In this document: positions 26,151-34,939 of the stretch, piece after piece
Position numbering within the stretch: position 1 is the first letter of the stretch
How the letters are laid out: every line of letters begins with the position of its first letter
Source of the DNA: Lysobacterales bacterium
GTDB taxonomy: Bacteria > Pseudomonadota > Gammaproteobacteria > Xanthomonadales > SZUA-5
NCBI GenBank assembly: GCA_022841325.1
Contig: JALHRS010000005.1
Location: 1-64,000 of the forward strand
Reading direction: 5' to 3'
DNA length: 64,000 nucleotides
The notes under the pieces: generated by a model
What the model saw: only the letters and a program-made list of their open reading frames with translations
Database searches by the model: none
What the model was told of the DNA's origin: nothing
Translations under genes and position numbers: made by a program

Positions 26151-27008
26151 TCAGGGCTCTTCGGCGGCGGCCTCGCGTCCCTGCTGGCGGATCAGCGCCA
26201 CCTGGCGCGCGTCTTCGATCGAATCCAGCACCGCGTACAGATCGGCGGTGTGCTCATCGAACTCGAATTCGCCGGTCAGCGGCGTATCGGGCTTGAGCTC
26301 GCCATGTTCGTACAGCGCCCACATTTCTTCGCCGTAGTAGGTCTGGGCCAGCTCCGGGGCAAAGCGCGACAGGCTGGCGCGCAGATTGTTGACATCGCGC
26401 AGGAGCATCGTGCGGGCGGCATTGTTGCCGGCGGCGCTGACCACCTGTGGCAGGTCGATGATGACCGGGCCATCGGGTGCCACCAGCACGTTGTACTCCG
26501 ACAGATCGCCGTGGATCAGGCCCAGGCAGAGCATGCGCACCACATCACGCACCAGGCGCTGGTAATAGTCGCGGGCCTCATCGGGCGTCAGTTCCACCTC
26601 GCCCAGGCGCGGCGCGCTGTGGCCGTCGGCATCAGTGACCAGCGCCATCAACAGCACGCCGTGGAAATAACCGTGCGGCCTCGGCACGCAGACACCGGCA
26701 TCTGCCAGCCGGTAGAGGGCGTCAACCTCGGTGTTCTTCCATTCCTCTTCCTGCTCGCGACGGCCGAACTTGCTGGCGCGGCTGATCGCCCGCGCCTGCC
26801 GGCTGCCGCGCACCTGGCGACCTTCCTGGTAACTCACCCGGGCCTGGAAACTGCGCTGCGCCATGTCCTTGTAGACCTTGGCACAGAGCACGGCATCACC
26901 TGCCCGCACCACGTATACGGAGGCTTCCTTGCCGCTCTTCAGCGGCAGGAGCACTTCGTCTATCAAACCATCGTCGACCAGCGGCTGCAGGCCCTTGGGA
27001 GTTTTCAT
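26151..27008 (-). CDS. RIO-type serine/threonine protein kinase
   Basis: A 285-residue atypical kinase of the RIO family. Visible residues: the P-loop segment SGKEASVYVV at 25-34, the ATP-binding lysine K44, the catalytic loop HGDLSEYN at 166-173 (D168 and N173), and the metal-binding D185 in IIDLPQ. RIO kinases work in ribosome maturation in eukaryotes and archaea; bacterial targets are largely unknown. It is followed by the tricorn-type protease gene on the same strand, with the two open frames arranged in divergent-to-tandem order (protease upstream). Confidence 0.88.
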   Translation of the reverse strand: MKTPKGLQPLVDDGLIDEVLLPLKSGKEASVYVVRAGDAVLCAKVYKDMAQRSFQARVSYQEGRQVRGSRQARAISRASKFGRREQEEEWKNTEVDALYRLADAGVCVPRPHGYFHGVLLMALVTDADGHSAPRLGEVELTPDEARDYYQRLVRDVVRMLCLGLIHGDLSEYNVLVAPDGPVIIDLPQVVSAAGNNAARTMLLRDVNNLRASLSRFAPELAQTYYGEEMWALYEHGELKPDTPLTGEFEFDEHTADLYAVLDSIEDARQVALIRQQGREAAAEEP

Positions 27009-27096
27009 TGAATTGTCTGGTGGTCAGCTGCCGCGAGTATGGAGGATTCCGGGTGCTCGCCGATGAATGCCCAGACAGGAAAACCGTCGCCGGCAA

Positions 27097-30000
27097 TCAG
27101 GAGCCATCATGGGCAGCCTGTCCCCGTGCCGGTATCGGCTGAGTTTCGGGCTGGATCACCGGCTCGGCTTTCAGTTTGTCGGCCAGATACGTCAAGGCCG
27201 CCGCCAGCTGGGCGTCCTCGCCCAGCGCAGTGGCATGGGGTGGATTGTCGACCTCGATGTCGGGGGCCACGCCCTTGCCTTCGATCAGCCAGCGTCCCTG
27301 ACGATCGTACTGGGCGTATTCGGCGACCCGCGCCAGTCCATTGTCGAGCAGCCGGTTGCGATCCGACAGCCAGATTCCGGCGCCAGCGGTGCGCATGCCG
27401 ATCACCGGGCCCAGCTTCAGCGCCTTGATGCCGGCGGCGAAGGTCTCACCATCGGAGTAGGTGAACTGGTCCGCCAGCACCACCAGATGGCCGCGGAAGC
27501 TCTGCTGCTGGTTCCAGTACGGCGCGGCGTCCACCGGATCCCAATACGCCCAGGTGCGGCGCAGCAGTTTTTCGATGATCCAGCTGTCGATGTTGCCGCC
27601 GCGATTGCGGCGGACGTCGATGATCAGCCCTTCCCGATCGAACTGGGCATAGAAATCGCGCACGAAACTGGCGATGTCTCCGGCCCCCATCGCCCGCAGA
27701 TGCAGATAGCCGATACGTCCCTGGCCGGACTTCTCCACCGCATCTCGGGTGCCCTGCACCCAGTCCAGATAGCGCAGCTGGGCTTCGCGATCAAGATCGA
27801 CCGGACGCACCACGGTGCGGTGTGCGGCCCCGCCCTTGCGACTCAGCTGCAGCAATACCTGCTGCCCGGCCTGCTGCTGCAGGGCGGCCGCCAGATCCGC
27901 CATGCTCGCAATCGCCCTGCCGTTGACGGCGACGATGCGATCGCCTTCACGGGCATCGACCCCGGGCTGTCGCAGCGGAGCGCGCTCGGAAGGCAGTTCC
28001 GGATCGGTGCGATAGATGTGATCGACGAACACACCGTCGGCCGCGACTCGCAGCTCTGCTCCCAGGCCGGCCGGCGCCGGTGCGTCCGGATCGCTGCGCA
28101 GCTCGCTGCCACGTACCTGCGAATGCAGAATGCCGTGCTCGGCCATCATCTGCGACAGCAGATCGTCCAGATCGGCACGATCCGCCAGCCGCGGCAGCAG
28201 GGTCTCGAAGCGCTGGCGTATGGCCGGCCAGTCCTGACCGCGCATGCCGGGGTCGAAGGAGAAGCTGCGGTGCATGCGCCAGGCATCGGCGAACATCTGT
28301 CGCCATTCGGCCACCGGGTTGATTTCCAATGCCCAATCGGCAATGCGCACCTGGGCCTGGTCCAGTGCCTCGGGCAGCTTGCCCGGCGCATCCAGCAGCA
28401 ACAGTTCGCCGATCTTGCCGTCCGCTCCCTGACGGGCCAGGAACAGGCGCTTGCGATCGGCCGAAAGGCTGAAATCGGCCACGTTCTCGGCCAGCGGCTC
28501 CAGCTTGGGCGCCTCGGCATTGATGGCCAACACCGACAGCCGCGCCTTCGATCCCGGCCTGGCATCCTGATCCAGCAGGTACAGACGCTCGGGATGTACC
28601 GCCAGCTGCTGATAGTTCGCCGCCGGAACCGGCACCTCGAACAGTCGATCGACCAGGCCTTCGAAGACGATGGCAGGCAGCTCCTTCGCGGCGTCGCCCT
28701 TGGCATCGCCATCCTCCCTGGCGGCCGGCGTCAGCTCGTCGCGCGGCGCGAAGGGAAAGCGCAGTTCCGGCTGCAGCGCCAGCGCGTAGATGCGCGCCCG
28801 CCGGTCGAACATCGGTCCGGTGTTGCGATCACCCCAGGGCGAGGATGGGGTTGGTTCGAAATTGCGGTTGGACAGGAAATACAACCACTGACCGTCTGCA
28901 GAGAAAGCCGGCGCAAAGGACTCGTAGCGATTGCTGGTCAGGGTGGTCTTGCGGCCACTGGCAACCTCGATCAGCACGATCTGCTGACGCTGCTGCGGAC
29001 TGTCGGGCCGCGCCAGTGCCAGATAACGGCTGTCTGCGGACCAGACCACCGCCGAATAGGGGTCGTCGCGGTCGTGTTCGGCCCGCTCCAGCTCCCGGTT
29101 CTTGCCGGTCTTTAGCTCCAGCAGCGCCAGTCGGCCACCCTTGGCCGTATGCGCCAGCCAGCGGCCGTCGGGTGAGAGGTACAGACGCCAGCGATGTTCG
29201 CCGCTGTCGGCCACCAGCCGCTGGCCGGGGCCGCTGCCATCGGCCGGATAGGACCAGATCTCGCTCAGGCCGTCCTGATCCTGGATGGTCAGCAGCTGTT
29301 TGCCATCCTGACTCAGGACCGCCTCACGCAGACGGGCATCGGCCGGACCGGCAATATCGACACGCCGGCGACTGCCGGTGCTGGCGATGGCGACCCTGCC
29401 GCGCGCGCTGACGACCACGGCATCGCCGGCCGCGGCCATATGCACCGATTCCAGAAAATCGAGCGGCTTCTTCAGCCAGCGCGCCTGGCGCTGCTCGAAA
29501 TCGGAGATCAGCTGGATGTCGATCTTGCGGTCCTCGCTGCTGGCGATGTCGTACAGGCGCAGGTCGGCGCCATGCTGATAGACGATGCGCCCCTGATCCA
29601 GACTGGGTGAGCGCACATCGAAATCGGTGTGGCGGGTCAACGCCACCGGAGCACCACCATCCTCCGGCAAGGACCACAGGTTGGGACGGCCTCCGGCATC
29701 GGCCAGCAGATAGACCCTGCCCTGCCACCACATCGGCCGCGACTGGTTGGCATTCCAGTCGGGTGCCAGGCGCGTGGCTTCGCGCTGCGCCTCGAGGTCG
29801 AATCGATACAGCTGCGCCATCGCGCCGCCGCGGTAGTCGAGGGCGTTGTCGCCGCTGACGTGCAAGCCGAAACGCGTGAACCACAGCTGCTGGCCGCTGC
29901 TGTCGAAGCTGGCCTCGTTGGCATCGGCCAGCGGCAGATCCCGGGATGCACCGGTCGCCGGATTCAGTACCCTAAGCACCCGGCGACCACTGGGACCGAC

Positions 30001-30372
30001 CACGCTGTCGGTGGCGTAGACCAGTTCGCCGCTGGGCATGTATCCCTGCAGTGCAATGCGGCCGCCGTCGAAACTCAACTGCCGCGGCAGTCCGCCGCCG
30101 AGCGGCATCGCATAGACCTCTTCGTCGCCGCCGTAACTGGCCACGAAGGCCAGCTCACGACCATCAGGCGAGATCACCGGCTGCGATTCCTGGGCCGGAT
30201 GGGTGGTCAGACGAGTGGCCTGGCCGCCGCTGACCGGGACCATCCACAGATCACCCTCGGCAACGAAGACCAGCCGATCTCCGTGCAGGGCCGGCTGGCG
30301 ATAGTAGGCCGTGCTGGCGCTCGCCAGCGGCGCGGAGGCGATGAGCAGGAACAGCAGCAGGAAGCGAATCAT
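27097..30372 (-). CDS. tricorn protease homologue (S41 family peptidase)
   Basis: A 1091-residue exported peptidase that probably trims peptides. After a signal peptide (1-19, ending PLASA) there are two beta-propeller regions (about 20-330 and 330-680, rich in WD40/TolB-like SPDGRELAF and SADGQWLYF motifs), a core domain with HGILHSQVRG, a PDZ domain (about 745-835), and the S41 serine protease domain. The expected nucleophile is S973 in QFTYSDGETFAAG, with E1031 in WLIEGKGVAPDIE, spacing close to archaeal tricorn (S965, E1023). The ATG at 30372 puts the signal peptide at the N-terminus; the frame upstream adds only 13 polar residues. Confidence 0.9.
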   Translation of the reverse strand: MIRFLLLFLLIASAPLASASTAYYRQPALHGDRLVFVAEGDLWMVPVSGGQATRLTTHPAQESQPVISPDGRELAFVASYGGDEEVYAMPLGGGLPRQLSFDGGRIALQGYMPSGELVYATDSVVGPSGRRVLRVLNPATGASRDLPLADANEASFDSSGQQLWFTRFGLHVSGDNALDYRGGAMAQLYRFDLEAQREATRLAPDWNANQSRPMWWQGRVYLLADAGGRPNLWSLPEDGGAPVALTRHTDFDVRSPSLDQGRIVYQHGADLRLYDIASSEDRKIDIQLISDFEQRQARWLKKPLDFLESVHMAAAGDAVVVSARGRVAIASTGSRRRVDIAGPADARLREAVLSQDGKQLLTIQDQDGLSEIWSYPADGSGPGQRLVADSGEHRWRLYLSPDGRWLAHTAKGGRLALLELKTGKNRELERAEHDRDDPYSAVVWSADSRYLALARPDSPQQRQQIVLIEVASGRKTTLTSNRYESFAPAFSADGQWLYFLSNRNFEPTPSSPWGDRNTGPMFDRRARIYALALQPELRFPFAPRDELTPAAREDGDAKGDAAKELPAIVFEGLVDRLFEVPVPAANYQQLAVHPERLYLLDQDARPGSKARLSVLAINAEAPKLEPLAENVADFSLSADRKRLFLARQGADGKIGELLLLDAPGKLPEALDQAQVRIADWALEINPVAEWRQMFADAWRMHRSFSFDPGMRGQDWPAIRQRFETLLPRLADRADLDDLLSQMMAEHGILHSQVRGSELRSDPDAPAPAGLGAELRVAADGVFVDHIYRTDPELPSERAPLRQPGVDAREGDRIVAVNGRAIASMADLAAALQQQAGQQVLLQLSRKGGAAHRTVVRPVDLDREAQLRYLDWVQGTRDAVEKSGQGRIGYLHLRAMGAGDIASFVRDFYAQFDREGLIIDVRRNRGGNIDSWIIEKLLRRTWAYWDPVDAAPYWNQQQSFRGHLVVLADQFTYSDGETFAAGIKALKLGPVIGMRTAGAGIWLSDRNRLLDNGLARVAEYAQYDRQGRWLIEGKGVAPDIEVDNPPHATALGEDAQLAAALTYLADKLKAEPVIQPETQPIPARGQAAHDGS

Positions 30373-30548
30373 GACGATCTCGACGGCAGACGTAGGCCGA
30401 GTCTCGCGCATCGAAGGAGAAGTTCAAGTGCTGGTCATCAGATTTCGGGAGCCGTCTGAAATCCGCACGCGCAGCCTCCGATCGATCGGGGCGGCGAACT
30501 CTGCAAACCTGGCTTGCGGGCACTGCAGGTCGCGAGTGCCCGCCACAA

Positions 30549-30579
30549 TTGGCGAGCTCGGCACAGCGCGGGCTAGTAT
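30549..30579 (+). promoter_or_regulatory. possible promoter giving a leaderless message
   Basis: TTGGCG at 30549-30554 and TAGTAT at 30574-30579 resemble -35 and -10 boxes with a 19-base spacer, slightly long. The ATG at 30585 lies only five bases after the -10 box, so transcription would begin at or near the start codon, and no Shine-Dalgarno sequence precedes it. Confidence 0.35.
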
Positions 30580-30584
30580 GGGCG

Positions 30585-31328
30585 ATGACTGATTCCCTGC
30601 CCGCCGATTCCGATCTGACCCGCCTGTCCAGGCGCGTGACCGAGCTGTACCAGTGCTCCCGCAGCGTCGCCGAGATGTACATCGAAGGCGGCTGGGTGCG
30701 GGTCGATGGCGTGGTCGTGGAGGAGGCGCAGTTCAAGGTTGGCCGCCAGGACGTCACCCTCGACCCGGATGCACAGGCCGTGCCGCTGCGGCCGGTGACG
30801 CTGATCGCCCACAAGCCGCCCGGCATGCCTTCCGAGCAGTTGATCGACGCCCGCGAACCCTGGGTTCAGGCCGGCAATCGATCCGCGCTGGACCACGGCA
30901 GCCAGAAACTTTTGAAACGTCACAGCCGCCAGCTGCAGCTGGCGCTGCCGCTGGATGTCGAATCCTGTGGCCTGACGGTGCTCACCCAGGAGACCGGCGT
31001 GCTGCGCAAGCTCACGCAGACCCATCCAGGGCCCGAACAGGAGTATCTGATCGAGCTTGGCGCCGAACCCGCGCCGGCGGCGCTGGAACGCTTGCGCCAA
31101 CCGGCAGGCGCGGGACCCTACCGGCGCTCGCCCATCAAGGTCAGCCTGCAGAGCGAAGCGCGCCTGCGCATGGTCGGCAAGGCGCTGGACCCCGACAGCA
31201 TACGCGAGCAGTGCCAGCAGGCAGGTTTGCAGGTCAGCACGATCAAGCGCATCCGCATCGGCAGCGTCTCGATGGCCAGGCTCGCCAGCGGCGAATGGCG
31301 TTTCCTGAGCGAGGCAGAACGCTTCTAG
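30585..31328 (+). CDS. S4-domain RNA pseudouridine synthase-like protein (RluB/RluF type)
   Basis: A 247-residue protein with an N-terminal S4 RNA-binding domain (about 8-60: RLSRRVTELYQCSR, VRVDGVVVEE) and a pseudouridine synthase fold (about 65-245) starting with LIAHKPPG. In active RsuA/RluB-type enzymes the catalytic motif reads GRLDxxTxGLL; here it is LPLDVESCGLTVLTQ, with the catalytic Asp retained (D124) but the preceding Arg replaced by Pro and the Thr by Ser. It may be a divergent enzyme or have lost activity. The start has no ribosome-binding site; see the possible leaderless promoter. Confidence 0.75.
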   Translation: MTDSLPADSDLTRLSRRVTELYQCSRSVAEMYIEGGWVRVDGVVVEEAQFKVGRQDVTLDPDAQAVPLRPVTLIAHKPPGMPSEQLIDAREPWVQAGNRSALDHGSQKLLKRHSRQLQLALPLDVESCGLTVLTQETGVLRKLTQTHPGPEQEYLIELGAEPAPAALERLRQPAGAGPYRRSPIKVSLQSEARLRMVGKALDPDSIREQCQQAGLQVSTIKRIRIGSVSMARLASGEWRFLSEAERF

Positions 31329-31354
31329 CAGCCTGTCGGACTTGACCGGGCGCC

Positions 31355-31404
31355 GATCGCGGCTGAAGCCGCTCCCACTGTAGGAGCGACCTTGCGTCGC
31401 GATC
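31355..31404. repeat. REP-like palindrome (GTAGGAGCGACC type)
   Basis: The arms GATCGCG...GCTCC and GGAGC...CGCGATC pair around a 7-base loop. The core TGTAGGAGCGACC is the widespread REP-like word known from pseudomonads and xanthomonads. It lies 26 bases downstream of the pseudouridine-synthase-like gene. Confidence 0.75.
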
Positions 31405-31456
31405 GCCGTCCCGTCCGCCATCGCGAAGACCGGGACTTGCAGTGCGCTGCCGCCAA

Positions 31457-31575
31457 GAGCAGGTCGCAGAGAACGCAGAGAACAAGCAGAGAGAACACGG
31501 AGAAGGGCAAGAGAAACTCCATGGCTGCTCTCTGTGTGCTCGCTGCCTTTCCTCTGCATTCTCTGCGTCCTGCTC
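31457..31575. repeat. 24-bp inverted repeats with CGCAGAGAACGCAGAG core
   Basis: The arm at 31457-31480 is repeated in inverse orientation at 31552-31575 with 22 of 24 bases matching, separated by 71 bases that also contain weaker inverted words. Related sequence with CTCTGCGTTCTCCGCG-like words occurs at about 25985-26065 and TTCGCGTCCTTT-like words at 54929-55020. Confidence 0.75.
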
Positions 31576-31623
31576 CTGGCAACGGATTGCGTCGGTTTTC
31601 GGTTTTCGCGATAGCCTGGCAGA

Positions 31624-31652
31624 TGCCGGTCGCGCCGCGAGGGCGCTCCTGC
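31624..31652. repeat. single GGTCGCGCCGCGAGGGCGCTCCT repeat unit
   Basis: This 29-base stretch matches the core of the three tandem 45-base units at 55046-55170. It is a dispersed single copy. Confidence 0.65.
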
Positions 31653-31710
31653 AGACCGGCCCACGGTCTATGCTGGGAACCTGTCCATCAACTGGATCAA
31701 CTTCTCGACG

Positions 31711-32409
31711 ATGCTCATTCCGCGCTTCAAACGTTATCTGCTGACCGGTGTGCTCACGGTCTTGCCGATAGGCCTGACGGTACTGCTGTTTACCTGGATC
31801 TGGTCGCAACTGGCGGCCTTGGGCGCACCCATCGTCGCTGGCCTGGCCCGACTACTGGACCCATGGGCACCGCAAGCTTCCGTGCTGCTGCGTGACTCGG
31901 TATTTACCGGCGCCGTCGGCGTGGCGCTGGTGGTGGCTGCGGTCTATTGCATCGGCTGGGTCGCCTCCAATGTGCTCGGTCGGCGACTGCTGAACTGGGT
32001 CGATGCGACCATGGAACGTCTGCCGGTGGTCGCCCAGGTGCATGGCGCCATCCGCAAGACTCTGGCGGCGCTGCAGACTCAGCCGACCTCGGGGCAACGC
32101 GTGGTACTGATCCCCTTCCCTTCATCCGAGATGCTCACGGTAGGACTGGTGACGCGGGTGTTCCGCGACAGCCACTCCGGCCGCGAAGTGGCTGCCGTGT
32201 ATGTGCCGACGACGCCGAATCCGACCTCGGGCTATCTGGAGATCGTGCCGATGGAACTGGTACAGGACACCGGCTGGAGCGTCGACCAGGCCATGACCTT
32301 CATCATCTCCGGCGGCACGGTCGGTCCCGATGAGTTGCCATTCGATCGTGTACACCTGCCCACGCCCGAATCCACGGCAACCTCGACCCAGGAGAAGCCC
32401 CAGCCATGA
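31711..32409 (+). CDS. DUF502 family membrane protein
   Basis: A 232-residue inner-membrane protein with two N-terminal helices (about 10-30 and 66-88) and a soluble C-terminal domain. Family features are the start RFKRYLLTGVLTVLPIGLT, LPVVAQVHGAIRKTL, VVLIPFPSSEMLTVGLVT and VYVPTTPNPTSGYLEIVP. The function is unknown; plant and bacterial members have been linked to membrane traffic or growth only loosely. Its stop overlaps the SDR start by 4 bases (ATGA). Confidence 0.88.
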   Translation: MLIPRFKRYLLTGVLTVLPIGLTVLLFTWIWSQLAALGAPIVAGLARLLDPWAPQASVLLRDSVFTGAVGVALVVAAVYCIGWVASNVLGRRLLNWVDATMERLPVVAQVHGAIRKTLAALQTQPTSGQRVVLIPFPSSEMLTVGLVTRVFRDSHSGREVAAVYVPTTPNPTSGYLEIVPMELVQDTGWSVDQAMTFIISGGTVGPDELPFDRVHLPTPESTATSTQEKPQP

Positions 32410-33164
32410 ATCTGCCACTGGTCGGCAAGTACGCTCTGATCACCGGATCGAGCAAGGGTGTGGGTCTGGCCGCGGCCCGATTGTTTGCGGCCCAGGGGGC
32501 GCGCGTGGTCATGCACGCCAATACCGCCGTGGACGCGGCCCGGGCCGAAGCTGAGGCGATCGGGCCCCAGGTGCTGGGAGTCATCGCCGCCGACCTGTCG
32601 CAAGCCGGTGCCGGCACGCGGCTGTTCGCGCAGGCCGATGCGCTCACCGGCGGTCGACTGGACATCGTCGTCAACAATGCCGGTATCTATCTGGCCAACG
32701 AACTGGGCGCTGACGACGAGCACTGGCATCGGGCCTGGGCCAGTGTGCTGCAGGTCAATCTGCTGGCCCTGGCGGATGTCTCGCGGGCTGCGGTGCGAGC
32801 CTTTGTCAGCCGTGGCGGCGGCAGCCTGATCAATATTGCCAGCCGCGCCGGCTATCGTGGCGACGATGGTGATCACACCGCTTACGCCGCGTCCAAGGGT
32901 GCGGTACTGGCGCTGACCAAGACCCTGGCCCGTGCCTATGGCAAGGATGGCGTGCTTGCCTACGCGCTGGCACCGGGCTGGATCGATACCCGCATGGCGC
33001 CGCAGAACGCCGCCGGGCTGGCTGCGGCGAAGAGCGAGATTCCGATCGGGCGCATGGCCGCCCCGGACGAAGTGGCAGCCATGTGCGCCTTTCTGGCCAG
33101 CGGCGCCTGCGCCAGCGCCACCGGCGCCTGCATCGACATCAACGGCGCCAGTTACGTGCGCTAG
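32406..33164 (+). CDS. short-chain dehydrogenase/reductase
   Basis: A 252-residue classical SDR. The nucleotide-binding motif TGSSKGVG is at 14-21, NNAG follows strand four, and the catalytic residues are S146, Y160 and K164 (YAASK). The end of strand two (VVMHANT) lacks an acidic residue, which favours NADP(H). The C-terminal PIGRMAAPDEVAAMCAFLAS is typical of 3-oxoacyl-ACP-reductase-like members. Substrate unknown. It is translationally coupled to the DUF502 gene. Confidence 0.88.
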   Translation: MNLPLVGKYALITGSSKGVGLAAARLFAAQGARVVMHANTAVDAARAEAEAIGPQVLGVIAADLSQAGAGTRLFAQADALTGGRLDIVVNNAGIYLANELGADDEHWHRAWASVLQVNLLALADVSRAAVRAFVSRGGGSLINIASRAGYRGDDGDHTAYAASKGAVLALTKTLARAYGKDGVLAYALAPGWIDTRMAPQNAAGLAAAKSEIPIGRMAAPDEVAAMCAFLASGACASATGACIDINGASYVR

Positions 33165-33208
33165 CGAAGTGTCGTCGCGGGCCCGGAGCATTCGGATTGC
33201 GGGCTTCG

Positions 33209-33277
33209 GTAGGTCCAGACTTGTCTGGACGCTTTTCCATCGACTGCCAGAAAGCGTCCAGACAAGTCTGGACCTAC
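33209..33277. repeat. long perfect inverted repeat, GTAGGTCCAGAC family, copy 1
   Basis: Two perfect 27-base arms (33209-33235 and 33251-33277) surround a 15-base loop. Each arm contains its own smaller palindrome around TCCAGACTTGTCTGGA. A second copy with the same arms and a different loop lies at 45010-45078. It sits in the spacer between the SDR and symporter genes. Confidence 0.88.
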
Positions 33278-33362
33278 AACGGCACGCTCTCCAGCCGCCG
33301 CGGGCGGGCTCTTGACGGCAACAACGTGTACCATCGCCCGACTTTTGGCCTGGATCCTGACC

Positions 33363-34880
33363 ATGCATCGATTGATGACCCTGATTTTCCTGCTGCTCGC
33401 CACAGCCACGGCATCTGCGCAGGAAGCGACCAGCATTGACCAGCGTATCGAAGCTGCGGTGGCGCCGATTTCGCAGGCGGTCTCCAATTTCATCTTCTAC
33501 GCCGTGACCGTCAATGGCGCTGAATTGCCCTTGATTCTGGTCTGGCTGATTGCCGCCGGCGTCATCATTACCCTGTACTTCAAGTTCGTGAATGTACGCG
33601 GCTTCGTGCACGGATTCCGACTGATACGGGGCGACTACGCCGAAAAGACCGGACCGGGCGAAGTCAGCCATTTCCAGGCGCTGACCTCCGCCGTATCGGG
33701 CACCGTGGGACTGGGCAATATCGCCGGCGTGGCGGTGGCCATCACCCTGGGAGGGCCTGGCGCCACCTTCTGGATGATTCTTGCCGGTGTGCTCGGCATG
33801 TCGACCAAGTTCGCCGAATGCACGCTGGGCGTGATGTACCGTCTTGAGAAGGCTGATGGCACGGTATCGGGTGGACCGATGTACTACCTCAGTCGCGGCA
33901 TCGGTGAAAATTATCCGCAACTGCGCAAGTTCGGCTGGTTTCTGGCCATTGTTTTCGCCGTCTGTGCGATGGCCGGCGCCATCGGTGCCGGATCGATGTT
34001 CCAGGCCAACCAGGCTTATTCGCAGTTTCTCAATATCACCGGCGGCGCCGAGGGCCCGCTGGCCGGCCGTGGCTGGCTGTTCGGACTGGTCATTGCCACT
34101 CTGGCGGGCGTCGTGGTCATTGGCGGCATCACCCGCATTGGTGCGGTCACGGCCAAGCTGGTACCGGGAATGGCCGCCATTTATATCGTTGCCTGCCTGT
34201 TTGTGATTGGCAGCCACTTCAGTCATCTGCCGGAAGCCATTGGTGCCATCATGACCGGCGCCTTCAATCCCGAAGCGGTGTCTGGCGGCCTGATCGGCGC
34301 ACTGATCGTCGGTTTCCGCCGCGCGGCCTTCTCCAACGAGGCCGGCCTGGGATCGGCGGCGATTGCGCACTCGGCGGTCAAGACCCGGGAACCAGTGACC
34401 GAGGGCTACGTGGCCCTGTGGGAGCCGTTCATCGACACCGTGGTGATCTGCACCATGACCGCGCTGGTCATCGTGATCAGCAAGGAATATGTCGGCGGCG
34501 GCGCCGATGGCGTGCAGCTGACCTCCAACGCTTTCGCCGGCGCCATCTCCTGGTTCCCCTACCTGTTGGCCTTCGTGGTTTTCCTGTTCGCGTTCTCGAC
34601 GATGATCACCTGGGCCTACTACGGCGCCAAGGCGGCGAGTTTCCTGGCACGCGAGTCCAAGGTGGTGCTGTACGGCTTCAAATTCTTCTATCTGGCGATG
34701 GCGGTGGTCGGCTGCACCATGAACCTGAAGAGCATCGTCGACATTGCCGACGCGCTGCTGTTCATCATGGCCATCCCGAATCTGATCGGCGTGTATCTGC
34801 TGCTGCCGGTCCTGCGCAAGGCGGTCGACAGTTATGACCGGCGCGTGGCCAGTGGCGAGATTCAGTCCAGTCGTGTCTGA
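33363..34880 (+). CDS. alanine/glycine:cation symporter (AGCS family)
   Basis: A 505-residue inner-membrane transporter that should import alanine or glycine with Na+ or H+. After an N-terminal signal-like segment (residues 1-20, ending ATASAQ) there are about eleven membrane helices. Family motifs include SAVSGTVGLGNIAGVAVAI (substrate/ion binding), GPGATFWMILAG, SGGPMYYL and GFRRAAFSNEAGLGSAAIAH. I chose ATG 33363; an ATG four codons later is possible, and the longer upstream frame is unsupported. A strong hairpin follows the stop. Confidence 0.92.
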   Translation: MHRLMTLIFLLLATATASAQEATSIDQRIEAAVAPISQAVSNFIFYAVTVNGAELPLILVWLIAAGVIITLYFKFVNVRGFVHGFRLIRGDYAEKTGPGEVSHFQALTSAVSGTVGLGNIAGVAVAITLGGPGATFWMILAGVLGMSTKFAECTLGVMYRLEKADGTVSGGPMYYLSRGIGENYPQLRKFGWFLAIVFAVCAMAGAIGAGSMFQANQAYSQFLNITGGAEGPLAGRGWLFGLVIATLAGVVVIGGITRIGAVTAKLVPGMAAIYIVACLFVIGSHFSHLPEAIGAIMTGAFNPEAVSGGLIGALIVGFRRAAFSNEAGLGSAAIAHSAVKTREPVTEGYVALWEPFIDTVVICTMTALVIVISKEYVGGGADGVQLTSNAFAGAISWFPYLLAFVVFLFAFSTMITWAYYGAKAASFLARESKVVLYGFKFFYLAMAVVGCTMNLKSIVDIADALLFIMAIPNLIGVYLLLPVLRKAVDSYDRRVASGEIQSSRV

Positions 34881-34894
34881 GTGAGCCTGCAGCT

Positions 34895-34922
34895 CAGCCT
34901 GCTCGCGCCCGCGAGCAGGCTG
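34895..34922. terminator. strong palindromic hairpin between convergent genes
   Basis: Two perfect 13-base arms (CAGCCTGCTCGCG and its reverse complement) separated by two bases lie 14 bases after the symporter stop and 17 bases before the rhomboid stop on the opposite strand. It is well placed as a bidirectional terminator, although no T-run follows in either direction. Confidence 0.65.
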
Positions 34923-34939
34923 ACGACTGGGCGGAGGAC

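Larger units (their letters stand above)
31329..31710. other. gene-free repeat-rich region
   Basis: These 382 bases before the DUF502 gene contain three repeat elements: a GTAGGAGCGACC-type palindrome (31355-31404), a pair of 24-base inverted arms (31457-31575), and one copy of the GGTCGCGCCGCGAGG unit (31624-31652). Open frames here are not conserved proteins. A promoter for the downstream gene should lie at the 3' end of the stretch. Confidence 0.65.

Noticed and set aside
31329-31710. Open frames of 80-190 codons before the DUF502 gene
   Set aside because: They cross several repeat elements, lack ribosome-binding sites and have no recognisable protein content.
32232-34370. 712-codon minus-strand open frame
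   Set aside because: Antisense to the SDR and symporter genes; composition is that of a shadow frame.
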